From: Sitta carolinensis
Taxonomy: Eukaryota > Chordata > Aves > Passeriformes > Sittidae
DNA: 64,000 bases
Direction of reading: 5' to 3'
NCBI GenBank assembly: GCA_032173965.1
Contig: CM063284.1
Span: 113,000,410 to 113,064,409 of the forward strand
In this document: piece by piece, positions 39,415 through 52,071 of the stretch
How the letters are laid out: each line of letters begins with the position of its first letter
How positions within the stretch are numbered: position 1 is the stretch's first letter
Notes under the pieces: generated by a model
Databases searched by the model: none
What the model saw: only the letters and a program-made list of their open reading frames with translations
What the model was told of the DNA's origin: nothing
Made by a program: the position numbers and the translations under genes

Positions 39415-40235
39415 ACTCATATTGGGAGGGACCTAAAAGATCATCTAGTTTCAATCCCCTGCTATGGACAGGGATACCTTTCTCTAGACCTGAGACTGCT
39501 CTCAGTTTGAATCCATTATCCCTTGTCCTGTCACCACATGCTCTTGTAAACAACCTCTCTTAGCCTTTCTTTCAGGCTCCCTTCAGGCACCTGAAAGCCA
39601 CAATTAAGTCACTCTGAAGCCTTCTCTTCTCTTCTCTTCTCTTCTCTTCTCTTCTCTTCTCTTCTCTTCTCTTCTCTTCTCTTCTCTTCTCTTCTCTTCT
39701 CTTCTCTTCTCTTCTCTTCTCTTCTCTTCTCTTCTCTTCTCTTCTCTTCTCTTCTTTCTCTTCTCTTCTCTTCTCTTCTCTTCTCTTCTCTTCTCTTCTC
39801 TTCTCTTCTCTTCTCTTCTCTTCTCTTCTCTTCTCTTCTCTTTCTCTTCTCTTCTCTTCTCTTCTCTTCTCTTCTCTTCTCTTCTCCTTCCCTTCCCTTC
39901 CCTTCCCTTCCCTTCCCTTCCCTTCCCTTCCCTTCCCTTCCCTTCCCTCCTTCCCTTCCCTTCCCTTCCCTTCCCTTCCCTTCCCTTCCCTTCCCTTCCT
40001 TCCTTCCCTTCTCTTCCCTTCTCTTCCCTTCTCTTCCCTTCCCTTCTCTTCCCTTCTCTTCCCTTCTCTTTTCTCGTCAGCAAATTCCCTCAGCATTTCC
40101 TCATAGGAAGGGTTCTCCATCCATCTAATCATCTTGGTAGCCTTCTCTGAATTTGCTTCAGCAGGTCCATGTCCTTCCTGTGCTGTGGACCCCAGAGCTG
40201 GATACAGCACTGCAAGTGGGGTCTCACCGGTGCTT
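39415..40235 (-). mobile_element. CR1 LINE fragment split by a microsatellite
   Basis: On the plus strand, 39426-39619 holds the complement of a CR1 tail (GGGAGGGACCTAAAAGATCA; CCCTTGTCCTGTCACCACAT; GCACCTGAAAGCCACAATTA). The same element resumes after the pyrimidine tract at 40076-40235 (TTCCTCATAGGAAGGGTTCT; AGCAGGTCCATGTCCTTCCT; CCCCAGAGCTGGATACAGCA; GTGGGGTCTCACCGGTGC). Both halves are in register with CR1, so this is one insertion interrupted by later expansion. Confidence 0.9.
39620..40075. repeat. 456-nt pure pyrimidine (TTCTC)n/(CCCTT)n array
   Basis: Every base from 39620 to 40075 is C or T on the plus strand. The first part is (TTCTC)n, with phase slips near 39755 and 39841. From about 39886 it becomes (CCCTT)n, with slips near 39947 and 39998. 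The final 70 bases mix CCCTT and CTCTT units. Purine-strand frames of 159 and 212 codons across it (Arg/Glu/Lys/Gly repeats) are artefacts of the repeat. Confidence 0.97.
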
Positions 40236-41704
40236 AGTTTGTGTTTAACTCAGTAGAAATTATTTGAGTACTATAACATTCATTTCCAATGGATTTTTTC
40301 AAGAACAAGTGGTAATTTCATCTTTCTATTTTTATCACAGTCTTTTTTATTTTTTTTAACTTCATGGAGTATAGACTTTAAAAATATTAGCAGTTTGTAT
40401 CCAGGCCCACCTGCAGAGAAGCACAATTCATGATGTGGGTAATACTCCCAGATTAGGATAACTCCTTCATATCTGTTGGATGGGCTTTTTATAGATCCTG
40501 CGCTACAACCTGAAATTTGCAGGATGAACATGATTGTGCTTTCCACTTGAAATGGGGGCACTCTCATGGTTGCCTTGTTTTCATTCTATGAGCTTATATT
40601 TATCATCAGAAAAAGAATCACAGAAAATTTTTGAAAGGAATAAGATGATGAGTGCCTAAAGCTTGGGGGGAATTTGTGGCTTTTTAAATTTGAAGGAAGG
40701 GCTACTTATATTGTCAGGTGACTTGAAGTACCTTTTCAGATAATGAACAAAAATTTCTGATTCTGATTTGAAAGAGGGAATGTTGCATAAAGGGTCATAT
40801 GTGTCTTCTATTGCATTTCAGTCCTGTACTAATACTCATTTTCTCCAGAACAGATTGTCTGTAATTAGTTGAAATAAATACATGCTATGGAGTTTAGGAC
40901 ATCCTCCAGAAAGTCTTGGCTAGAATGAAGGCTTCCTAAATCCCAAATTGAGACTTAAAATAGTCCTCCCTAATCATGGGGATATTTATATTTGACAGCT
41001 CAACCTTGTTTGATATGGAAATTTTCAAGGCCTTTGCTTCTAGTCCACTCTTTTAAAAGTAAATTAAGTTTGTCTCCACTTCACCCATTTTTTTGCCAGC
41101 CTGTTTGTGTTTCTCATAAAGTCTCATATGTGGGATGGACAAAACAAGTTGTAATCCCTTTACATAGTAAATGGATGTGGTAAAAGCTGTGCCAAAGCTC
41201 AGAATTCAGAGCATCTCTGTAGGTGCACACCTTTGCAGAGAACAGTCCCCTCCCATGGTATTACAAAAAAGAAAGTCTTTTTTCTCCAGTTCTGCTACAG
41301 TAAGCAGGTGTTGATGAAAGTGGTTAAGGTAATCAAGATACAATGGATTCATAAACAGAAGAATTTCCTCTCTGCTGGTTAGGCTTTCCTTTCAATTACA
41401 GCCTAATCCTTCCATAATTTATGCTGAAGACTCTCTACCTATTCCAGTTGCCTGACTTCTTCCAAGCATCAATATGGTTGCAAACTTTTGAAGGGAAATT
41501 AGAAGCAAAAGAATTACATATACAGCCTGATGAAGTGAAATGGAGCAAGGAAAGGAAGGCTTTTTATCAAATGGCTTTCAGTAGCACTACTGGAGTGTGG
41601 AGGAGGTCTCTGTGAAAAACTGTGGTAATCCAGTTATCTGAATAAAATGTAAATGTGGTGTAGAAGAGCTGCATGAGTCCCTCAAAGGAAAGGAAAAGAG
41701 TGGG
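40236..41704. other. Intergenic DNA, no gene seen
   Basis: AT-rich unique sequence between the split CR1 and the AAGGC microsatellite. No domain-bearing frame, RNA gene or repeat class is recognised. Confidence 0.5.
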
Positions 41705-41752
41705 AAGGCAAGGCAAGGCAAGGCAAGGCAAGGCAAGGCAAGGCAAGGCAAG
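41705..41752. repeat. (AAGGC)9 pentanucleotide microsatellite
   Basis: Nine perfect AAGGC units from 41705 to 41749 plus a partial AAG. It is preceded by related AAGG words (about 41685-41704) that may be its seed. Confidence 0.97.
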
Positions 41753-42394
41753 AGTAGTATCACACTGTAATTAAAGGCTGACTCTGAATGCTAAGATCTG
41801 AGTCTCTCCAGATACTGAGGTGGAATCTTGAGGAGTCCAGTAACAAGCAGCCAAAACACAGCAGATAACAGTTTACACTTTAGGGTGGAAGAAATGCAAT
41901 TGAAAGGGCCCGTTCCATGAAATGCTGCAGGTTTTCTGTTTCCTCTAAATCTATGGCAGTTGTAAGTGCTCCTGCCTACAAAAGATAAATGGGTCTATGA
42001 TATCATACTCAGAGATTCCCATGGGAACATTTTGTGGTATAATTGGTATGACCCCGAGTATAAACACTCTGGATCAAAAAGTCTATGTACTCCTTCCCAA
42101 TTTAGTTCCTTTCCTATTCAAATGCTGATCACCTGCAATACTATATTTTCATTTGATTAAAAAGAAAAAGAAAAATAGAAATAGAAAGGAACTAAACACT
42201 TTAAATGGCTTTTAAAAATCCCATACATCATACTTTTGACGGTTGTAATTTTGATAGATTATCTATTAGTTGATAAATTGTAACATTTTATAAACCTAGA
42301 TCACACTTTTCAGGGTCATCTAGTAAACATTGCCACTAGGTTTTAAGTAAGTATTTGAAGCATATCAAAGATAGATTTTCAGAAAAGGTTAACA

Positions 42395-42731
42395 TTTTAT
42401 CTAGAAAGACTGAAAGGCTGAGAGAATTGGAATTGTTCAGCATGAGTAAGAGAAGGCTTCAGGGTGTCATAACTGAGGCCTTTCAGGATCTAAAGGGCGC
42501 CACAAGAATAATCGAGAGAGGAGATTTCAAGAGCATGTAGTGACACAATAAGGGGCAATGGCTTCAAAATGAAAGAGACTTGGTTTAGATTAGATATTAG
42601 GGAGAACTTCTTTACTGTGAGTATGGTGAGGGACTGTAACAGGTTTCTCAGAAAAGTTATTAATGGTGTGGGGATAATAACTAGATTAGCTTTAACGTCA
42701 TTTCCAGCTCAGGCCATTCTAGGATTCTCTG
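42395..42731 (+). mobile_element. CR1 LINE fragment, 3' end (diverged)
   Basis: CR1 words are in order but mutated: GAAAGACTGAAAGGCTGAGA, TTGTTCAGCATGAGTAAGAG, TAGTGACACAATAAGGGGCA, TTTAGATTAGATATTAGGGA, AACTTCTTTACTGTGAGTAT, ending GGCCATTCTAGGATTCTCTGG. This is one of the older copies here. Confidence 0.85.
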
Positions 42732-45700
42732 GAGTCAGGTGTGTTTCTCCTCATGCTTCACAGTGTTCCAGGTCTAGGTGTGCAAACATGCAAGGAAGAC
42801 ATGCAGAATGAGATGGGTACCTTGCTAATGCTGTGGGCATCTCTGTGCGACATGTTAGAGCAGTTCTTTGTGGAGCCACCTTGTGTCTGCCATCACTGGT
42901 GCAGTACAAGAGCTTGTAGGATGAAGTTTACCAGAATATCTAATTTCCTTCCACTGCTTTAAGCCCAGTTTCTGAAGTGCCTTTGGTTTGCCTTAGCACT
43001 AGAGTCTGTCACAAGACATGTTCTGAGAAGATTATGTGGTTCAGGACATCACATGATTTGTACTTGGTCCTTGTGGAAGTGCTGTGTTTCAATGACATCT
43101 GGCAGGCTATCCCTGAAGATAGTGTCAGCTGCTACAGGAGCCACACACCAAAGTGGCTCTGCAGGACCCTAGGTGGTGTCCTGAAGTGCTGGCAGGGAGC
43201 CAGCATGAAAGAGCTCAGCTAGCACCGTACATTTTCTCCCCTATAAATTCTTGGGGATCTCTACTCTTCCTGGTATCCTGCTGCACTAACAGTCAGTTAC
43301 TTGTGCTTTTAGCAATATCCACATTAGGTCTTCTCCCATCTGACTATTGCTTGTGCCCTAGTCCTATATCACAGAGTTTGCAATAGTAGCTCTGAAGTTA
43401 ATTTTGTTTCTTTAACCCTAAGAAAGAGTATTAACCATGTTTTTTCATTGTTGGGGACATACACTATCAAAATCCTTCAACCTGAGTATTTATTTACCTT
43501 GTACATAAGGTTGACTGTTTGCTGATATTAGGAATGACATGGGAGTCCATTTGTTAGCGAGGGTTTTTTGTATGTATCCTGGCTTCATAAATTCTTGACT
43601 GTCAATCACCCATTGTCTCAGTTCATTACACAAGCCATTTCTTGAGGCTCACCACAGCAGGAATTGTTTTCATTTTTGTTCTGCTAATGGAACCTGATTG
43701 GGAAAAACTCAATGGAAGTGATTTAAGGAGCCTTAGCTTCAAATGAAAAATATGAAACAATTTATTTCCCACTGGGGAAAAATGTGGGTTGAAGAAAGAA
43801 AAAGGCAACAAAAGAAAGAAATGGAGATAGATACAGAATCACAACTCAGTCCAGAGTGTGAGAGCCTAAGACACTGCAGGGGTAATCCAGGTAATGAACC
43901 AACAATCTGAGAAACCCACAGGGAGTTTCCAAAACATTTTGTCTTTGGAGAAGATAAAAAAAAAAATTTCCATAAGAATTATATTCATGGCCTTATAACC
44001 AACATAAAGGTCATATACTATGTTTTCAGCCAACTGTTTCTCCAGTGTGGCTGAATAGAAGTTGGTAAAGCCCTTCTCTGAGATAAAGGACGTTGTTCTG
44101 CAGCTCATACAGCAGAAATATCCTTGTTTCAAGTCCTGTTGTCACCAGCCTAAAAAGGGATTGCTCTCTATCTCTGATACACAGCAGTGTATCCAGGCGA
44201 TACCCCTGCAATATTTTGTTTGTTCAGAGTTGAGCTTGACAAATAATTTACGACGCTTCTTTAAAAATTCAGTATCAATAACAAAACTTCTCTCTCTTAA
44301 TAAATTTCCCACAAAAGCTTCTGTTAGATTTTTTTCATATTATTTTTTGTAAATATTCCTTAGAATATGGGTAGCAGAAGAACCTGAACACTCATTATTT
44401 GTAATTCACTTTATGAGTAGCCTTTGTTTTTAACTTCATGGATATTCAGCACTGTGGTATCAAAGCATCTTGTGTCAACAAATTTTTCCTTTCAGTGATT
44501 AAGTCTCAGGAAAGCAAGTCAGGAAAGCATCACATTTCTAAGGAATATAAAATTGTGGTGAAACTGTTCCATTATTACCAGTGAAAACAAAGTACAGCAA
44601 TTTGGTAAAACTAGGTTGTCAAGTGCTTAATCCATTATTCTTGTGAATTCTGTGAATTACTTTGCTTCTTAATAAAAGTTATGGAAGCACTGAAAATAGT
44701 ATGTAGTGTAGCCAGAACTTGAAAACTAAACTGGCAGGCCAGATGAAACTGGAGTTGAAAGCAAAGCATTGAACACTGAAATATTTAAATCCTTCTCTTA
44801 AAGGCATGGTTGGAAACCATGAGAAAAAGAGCTCACAAAAATCTCAATCAATCTCTGTGCTGCTTTCTGGTCAATGTGTAAGACCAAGCAGGAATTTTTC
44901 CAGGCTGAAAAAACTGAAATTTCTCCATGTCCAGCCCCGCCTCTTGACTGACAAATCTGGCCCTAAACTTCCTTGGTGAGGTCCCCCTTGCAGCTCATCA
45001 TAATGGCAAGGTGCTTCAGAGTTTCTTTGGACCATGACACTCCTAACAACACCCCAGCCGTCAAGTTTCTGCATTCAGCAAAATCCAGATGGATTCAGAG
45101 TTGAGGGTATGAAATAATTAACCTTGAAATCTGTTTCCATCATCTTACTTTGAAGTCCCATATTCATAACTGTCATAAGGCACAGGTAGAAATACTGCTT
45201 AAAACATGAGAAAATATTTTCTCTTGCTTAATACAACCAAGGTCATACACTCTGGAGTACCTGCTTGTAGTTGTGGAAAGATGTGTTGCCTAAGGGTTTG
45301 AACTGAAGGAGAAAGAGTTTGCAAAACTCAGTTAAACTGATATTATTAGAATACAGCCAGATGGTGCAGTCATCAATAATCTAAAAATATCCCTGGTGCA
45401 TAGTCAAAAGCAAAGTAGCATGAAAATTAAAGTAAAAAAATTGCACTCACCAATAATGTCCTAAAAAACCTTTAATATCACCCTATGTTTGCTGAAAGGT
45501 CAAAGCATAGAGACAGTGAAAGTCTTTGGCTGTGAGAAGTCATTGAAAGAGAATCTTACCCATTACCTACCTGGCTGATTTTAATGTTGTGCTCCTGAGC
45601 AAGGAAGTTATAATAAATACTTTAAACAGTGGCTTTAAATGACACCAATTATTTTGTTGAAAACATGTACTCATCCTTCTGTATACCTGTCCCACTAATG

Positions 45701-45958
45701 AGTCAAAATTCTTGTGACAAGCCTGATTCATCACTCCTGTGTGGGTTTTGATATTGTTTCTAAACCCTTCTGCAGAAAAGACAATAATATACCATTCTGG
45801 TACAGTCCTATTTGTGCAACTATTGACAACTGTCTTAAGATAGAGTTGTAATGAAAATAATTCTCATCAAAATTAGGATATATGTGTTTGTGTTTATGTT
45901 TATACGTAGAGCTATGGAGTACCATAAGTAATATATATAAATTTGATAGTTGCTCAAG

Positions 45959-46010
45959 TTATATATATATATATATATACACACACATATATGCATGCAT
46001 ATACATGTAT
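45959..46010. repeat. (TA)n/(CA)n dinucleotide repeat
   Basis: About 11 TA units, then four CA units and degenerate ATGC/TATA words. Confidence 0.9.
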
Positions 46011-48945
46011 TTGTGAGCAGTGATCCACGCTGCCATCTGTGTAGATATAGCTCTAGACCTCAGCTGCTACATTTTTGCATTACTGTGAACCTCTCCACCT
46101 AAGACTGTGGTTGATCACTGAATTAAAGAAAGGAAAATAAGCAATAAGCACAATGTTTATGTCAATGTTTATTTAAATGTTAATAATATTTTTAATATTT
46201 TTATAGAAATTTATGAGGAAGAAGTCCACATTTAAGTCTTGACAATTACTTAATGCAAGCTTTAAATTCAACAATATTAACTAAGGGGAAAAAAATATAC
46301 ACATGAATTTTTCAAAACGTTTAAGTGGGATGTTCCAGAGTTTTGATTTTCTCTAGGCCCAGGGGAGGAAACACCACTAAAAATAAATCAGTTTTCATTC
46401 TGCTAATCTCCAAAGAAAAAGGCTGATACAGTACATTTTTATTTCGTGCACATAAGCTATTTCTCACTAACTCAGTCTTTTTATAGTACATGTCAAAAGG
46501 CAAGTAGGATGGGTTTTGTTGGTGTTTTTGTTTCCCCCATAGGTATTCCCTAGCAAAGGATTTGGGAGCCTTTGTTCTATGCAAAGTCAAAAATCTCCTG
46601 TGTGCCTTCAGAGATCTACATGCACAGGCTCTGTAAAAGAAAGAGTACATGGAATTTCTCAGGACATGTCAGCTTTTATGAAACTGAGCATTTCTTCAGT
46701 AACAAGAGAAGCAAATGGAAAAAGACATGGCAGGAGATTATACTTGTTAAGTGGAAGAAATAGCACAACTGCCTGCCACAAATCTACCTCAGCCCCACGA
46801 CTGCCTGTATAGCTCAAAGAGGTAACTCAAACCAACAGTACTTGAAATGGTGATGTACAGGAAAGACTTGATAAATCTTCAGAGCAGGAGAAGATCTAAA
46901 GATTTTTTTTCCTTGGTATTGGGGATTTTTTTTGTTTGGTTGGTTGGTTGGTTTTGGTTTTGTCTTGGCTCACTTTCCCCCCATATTCTGTTCTGACAAC
47001 TTTCTCGCAGATTTCCCATTTCCAAAACATCTCTGGTCTGGGTTGTTGAGACCACGTGGACTTACTTTGTCAGTTGTGGCTTTTCTAAGGTACGGAAAAA
47101 AGTTATTTTAGGGGGAGCAGACACCATGAAAATGGGAAGTGAGATGGAGGTTGGGATGTAAAATATGGATGTGCTAGATATGGCGCTACATGTGAAATAC
47201 TCCCATATGTGACCATAAGAAATGCCCAGATTATTAAAGAAAAGAAGTCCATTTCTAAAATACTTGAGAGCTGCTGAGAAGAAAATAATTTGAAGGAAGT
47301 GAGTAGTTATATAAAGGCTACTTTTGCTCAATAGAGCAGGCAACTAAGACAAGGTTTTCCGCTCAGCCTCATCTCTCACTGCAGGTGCATATTATGGAAA
47401 TGTAGCAACATCAGAAGCATGTATAAGAATGAGATCTTTGCTGATTTTTCATTGGTGTAACCAGCAGTTGAATCTAGCCCAGATTTATGCAGTTCTATAA
47501 CATCTTCTTGGAATTATACTTATTCCTTTTCCTCAAAGCTATTCACTCCTTGAACAATTTCACAGTAAAAAGGAACAGCCCTAAATCACACTGAAAGGCT
47601 AGCAACTACTGAAATGAAGGTAAAACATATAATTTTTATAAACCTTTATTTAATTTTATGCAAAAATAAGAATTCAGAAAACATTTGGATTTATATACTA
47701 AAAATATTAAAAGGGACACATTATGTTTTTTTGGATTTTTTTAAAGCCAGTGAAAACAAATTTGTTTCAAAGCAATTCATTGAAAAAGCCTAAACACCAA
47801 TATGGCGTTGGGCCTGTTTTATGCTTCTCTTTTTTCAGACAGCTGGTGATATCCTTATTTGTATGAATAATTTTTTTATTCATGTTCACTTCAGAGGTGA
47901 TTTCCAAAGTTAGCAGCGGTACTTGTGAAGGAAAATCACTTTTGAGCATCCAACTTTTAAGGAGAAATTTTTCAAAGGCGCATAAGTTACTTACTATCCT
48001 ACACTAATTTTTAAAAGTGATTTAAGCCTCTCTAGCCTAGTTTCCTGACAGCCAGAAAGATTTAGGATTTGAAAGGATTTATTTAGATGGTTTGGCAGAG
48101 ATGCACAACACAACTCCTCGACTGCTCACAGCTTGGAATTTCAGCACCAACTTGAGTGTCTGTTTGCAGCTTGGGATCCCTACATGGGAATTGCTAAGCT
48201 TGTAAGAAAGGGATTTTCAGCTTTTTAAGGCAAACAGCTGAGCGTGGAAGCTGCCCGAATTAGCCAATAGTGCAAGGCTAAAGAATGGGGCTTATGTGTC
48301 TGAGCAACTGATGTGATGCCAGTTTAGAGGTGGCTCCCCTCGCTCAGGATCTTTGGCTGGGAGCTCTGCTGGACATGGGCACCACAGCCAAGTCAACGAC
48401 TTAAGCAGCCTGTGCCTTAGTTGTCAAAACTTCTCCTTGTTTTGAAGACTGTCTCTGCTCACTTATTCTATTATTTGCATTATCCCTCGGCTGTCAGGTA
48501 GGCTGGAATTGGGCTTTTTTTCCATCTAGAGGTGTCCCTGTATTTATTTTTCTGTCATAGTGCTGGGGGGCAGCCAGCCTCAGGCATGCTGAAGACGCTG
48601 CTGGATGGCTAAGCCAGGAATAAATGAATATTGTTTAGATAGAAAGATATATATATTATATCCTTCTAGATATCTAGGCTAAAATCCGGGTGTGAAGGCT
48701 TGCAGGATCTTTGCTTGAGGCAGAGCTCAGAGCAGCTCATTACTGTGGTGCTGAAGTTGATATTGGCCTGATTTGAATGTGCTGGATAGCAGCGAGAAGT
48801 TATCATTACTGATTCATACTGATGGATTCACCGTGATCTGGTTTTAAAATGCTCAGTGAAGCCTCTTCAGGTGCGTAGTTTGATTGCATGACCTGGCTCA
48901 AAGGAAGTTGTTTTTGGAAATGGAATTTATTATCATAACCTATCT

Positions 48946-48973
48946 ATACTGATCACCTCAAGGTGATCAGTAT
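48946..48973. repeat. Palindrome, 13-bp arms with 2-nt spacer
   Basis: ATACTGATCACCT (48946-48958), spacer CA, then its exact complement AGGTGATCAGTAT (48961-48973). It can form a 13-bp hairpin or cruciform. Confidence 0.9.
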
Positions 48974-51900
48974 CATAGTATCACACATGTCATTAGAGAT
49001 TTAGGTATATAAGTATTTGTATTAATATGAATCTTACATGCTTTAAAAATTGTGGATACCTGTTAGTATCCTCTAATACCTAAATGTCCTTGCAAACTTA
49101 ACCCATAAGTTCCCTGAAACTCTGGGTTTTTTTGATTGGTAGTTGTTCTGAGCATCTGAATTGCAGTTCACAGATTTGAACGTGAAATTATTATAAACAT
49201 ATTCAAAAATCCCTCTAAAAATAGCTTCTTCTGAGATTACCGTTAAGCTATTAACTGTTGTACTTTCACTTAACAGCTATACTTTCTGCTTTGAACTTCT
49301 TTATAATGGAACGTGGCTTTATTATTTCACAGTTTGTTTTGAAGTCCTGCCACCTGTTGGCTTATCAGAGCAATGATCAGGGCGGCTGGATGTCTCCCTG
49401 TGAAACCACAAAGGAAAACGGATCTTACAGTATCGAACCTCTAGGCACTAAGAAATCTGACAAGTGAGCAGAAGTTATTTAGCCCCTTTGCAATTGCCAG
49501 ATAATTTTGTAGTGCTATATTTGCACCCCATATGGACAAAGCAATTGCTAAACCTTAGTTTCTCTCCTTTTGAATTTAGAAAAAAAAAAAATCCTCGTCA
49601 AAGATCAAAACACTGAAGCCCTAGAATCTTATTCAAAGGATTTGAAGACTACACTAGAAAAATGTACATATGTTCATTGATGCAAAATAGTTTTTAAATA
49701 TACAGATATGCATGCACTACATTTACTTGTTTTGAGCCAAATTGTGCATAAATAACTTCTCTCAAAGCTGCAAACAGATCAATCATTTTGCCTGTATTTG
49801 CAAATGCCTTCTTCTGTACCACTAATACACTGTACTGGGAGAATATTTAAGAATCCTTTTGTAGCTTATGTTAATTTTATCCTGGTACCACATTACTTTC
49901 AGGGTCCTTACTACCACACTAAAAACTGGTAACAATAAGAGTATCTGGGTAGTGAAAGCAGGGCACAGACAGAAGTTAAGAGTTACATGAACAGTGCTGG
50001 ACAAAAGTCTAAGGATTAAGTACCACCTATACAGGAGCAGAAGTAAGCACTGGGTGAAAAATTGTATTTCTAGACCTTTTAGTGCCATGATATTTGAAAT
50101 TTTGCTATGAAAGTGAGGATTTTTCAGGACACAGCTGAACCTGCTTTTAACCTTAACTTTTCTTAATGTTTTGTTCAGGAGATGTTTCACTTTTGGACAG
50201 TGACCTTTGTCACCTCCACTGCCTGAATTCTTCCTGGTAATCTTCAGGGCAAAATTAAAATAAATAACCACCTGAGAAGAGACTGGCGGCTACTGAGGGC
50301 TAGTCAGTCAACCAGCCCTCTGCTTTCCCTGCTAGTACCAAAGCAGTGTAGGCAAGTAGCAATGTACAGAAGAAGCAATGATCAACTTCTCACAGCTGCA
50401 ACATAGACTGTGCAGAATAAGGCATCATTGTCAACAAAGCTTACCCTGACAGCTCAATCAAGTTGTGTTATGCTTATTCATGCAAAAGGGTTTGCATGAA
50501 GAAGACAAAATATTTTAAGAAAAGAGCTTTAAAATATATCACCCACAAGAAACTTCCAATTAGTTAGCAGTTCTTTAAATATCAGGGATAGGAAACTGCT
50601 TAATTCACAAGCCTTGCTGTCTTCTGTTCATTATTTTGTGTACCCAAAAGAATTCACTAAAGTGCACTCCACACGATGACAGTGTGACAAGGGCCAATTT
50701 GTGAATAACTTGTCAACAGCTTGAATGAAACTCTAGAAATCCATAACAGGTGCTCGATAGCTATAATCGAGTGACAGATGGATTAGATACATGAAACCAC
50801 AACAAACTGACTGAATGGGAAAGGGAGAGAGAATGAGGGTAAGAGTGGGGGAGGTTCATTAACTATAGAAGAGAGCAAAAATACATGAATTATTAAAGAA
50901 GCAGCATGAGCCAATTTGTGTGGATGCTTCCTGCTCATCTTCAGCAGCCCTGGGAAGAGGAGCTGTAATGCCAGCTACTACACACAGCAGCATTGGTCTA
51001 ATATCTTGACTCTAGGCAGGGGTGTACCAGAGCTTGGCACTGGCCTTGATTGCAGAAATCACTGTTATATTTCAGCACACACACAAGAGCTGATTCAGCA
51101 GTGTACTTGAGCACAGGCCTTGCTCTGAACATGTGAATAGCACCATTAAGGTCAGCAGAACAACTGTGTTAACTCACATAAACACGGTTAAGCATCTTGC
51201 TTTTTTTCTCCTTTGTGGGATACAAAACAAAAGGGGCTAAGCCCCAACTAGTGTAAATTGTTACAAGGCTTCTGGGGACTGCTGACACTAGAGCCTTAGG
51301 TACCACTCAGGGGCACAGGCAATGATGGACCAACATTTCTCTGCAGGCTTTAAGGGAGGGGGTTGACATCTGGCAAACCTGGGCCCTGCAGGTCTGCTCC
51401 TGTGCCAGCAAACCCACAGGGCCTCTCCCCATTGTCAGAGGCTGCCTGCACCCACACCATCAGTTTTCCCTGGTGAGGGACCCACAACACTAGCAGTGTT
51501 GGATACCCTGTGTTTTAAGCACCCAGAGTCATTGACAGGCACCCACTGACCATGCACAACTTTGTTCCAGATGTGTCAGAATATTATATTTAGTCTCAGC
51601 AGAGACACATTCTACTTAGTTCCCGGATTTTGTCTTCTAGTTGACCCTGACTGCAGGCAGGAGTGGGGCTCCTGTTCACTCCTCATCTCTCTTCCTCTCC
51701 AATGGGTTTTCCCTTAAATTAAAATTTTACTTTAAATTAAAACTTCCATTTCCTTATTTTCCTCCTGTGCAACCTGCTAAGTGCCACAATCCCAGATTTG
51801 CAGTTATTCTATCCAAACAACGCTTTTCCACAGCTACCTATTAAGGGAACAACCAGAACCTTGACAGCTGGTTTGCTTTTATAGAATGACGTATCTTTTT

Positions 51901-52029
51901 TGTTCTGTCACAAATCTTGCCATGCCTAGTATCTTCCCTCAGAGAAAAAACTGCGACATTTTGGAACCTATTCAGATGACAAACAAAATACAGTTCCTGA
52001 ATATTTCAGGTGCAAAAACAAGACTTGCT

Positions 52030-52034
<5 letters not shown>

Positions 52035-52070
<36 letters not shown>
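52035..52070. repeat. Pure A36 homopolymer
   Basis: Uninterrupted run of 36 A followed by CAACAAAC words. No processed gene copy was recognised upstream. Confidence 0.95.

Positions 52071-52071
<1 letters not shown>

Noticed and set aside
39572..40210. 212- and 159-codon minus-strand frames rich in Arg, Glu, Lys and Gly
   Set aside because: They are the purine strand of the TTCTC/CCCTT microsatellite; the absence of stops follows from the repeat.
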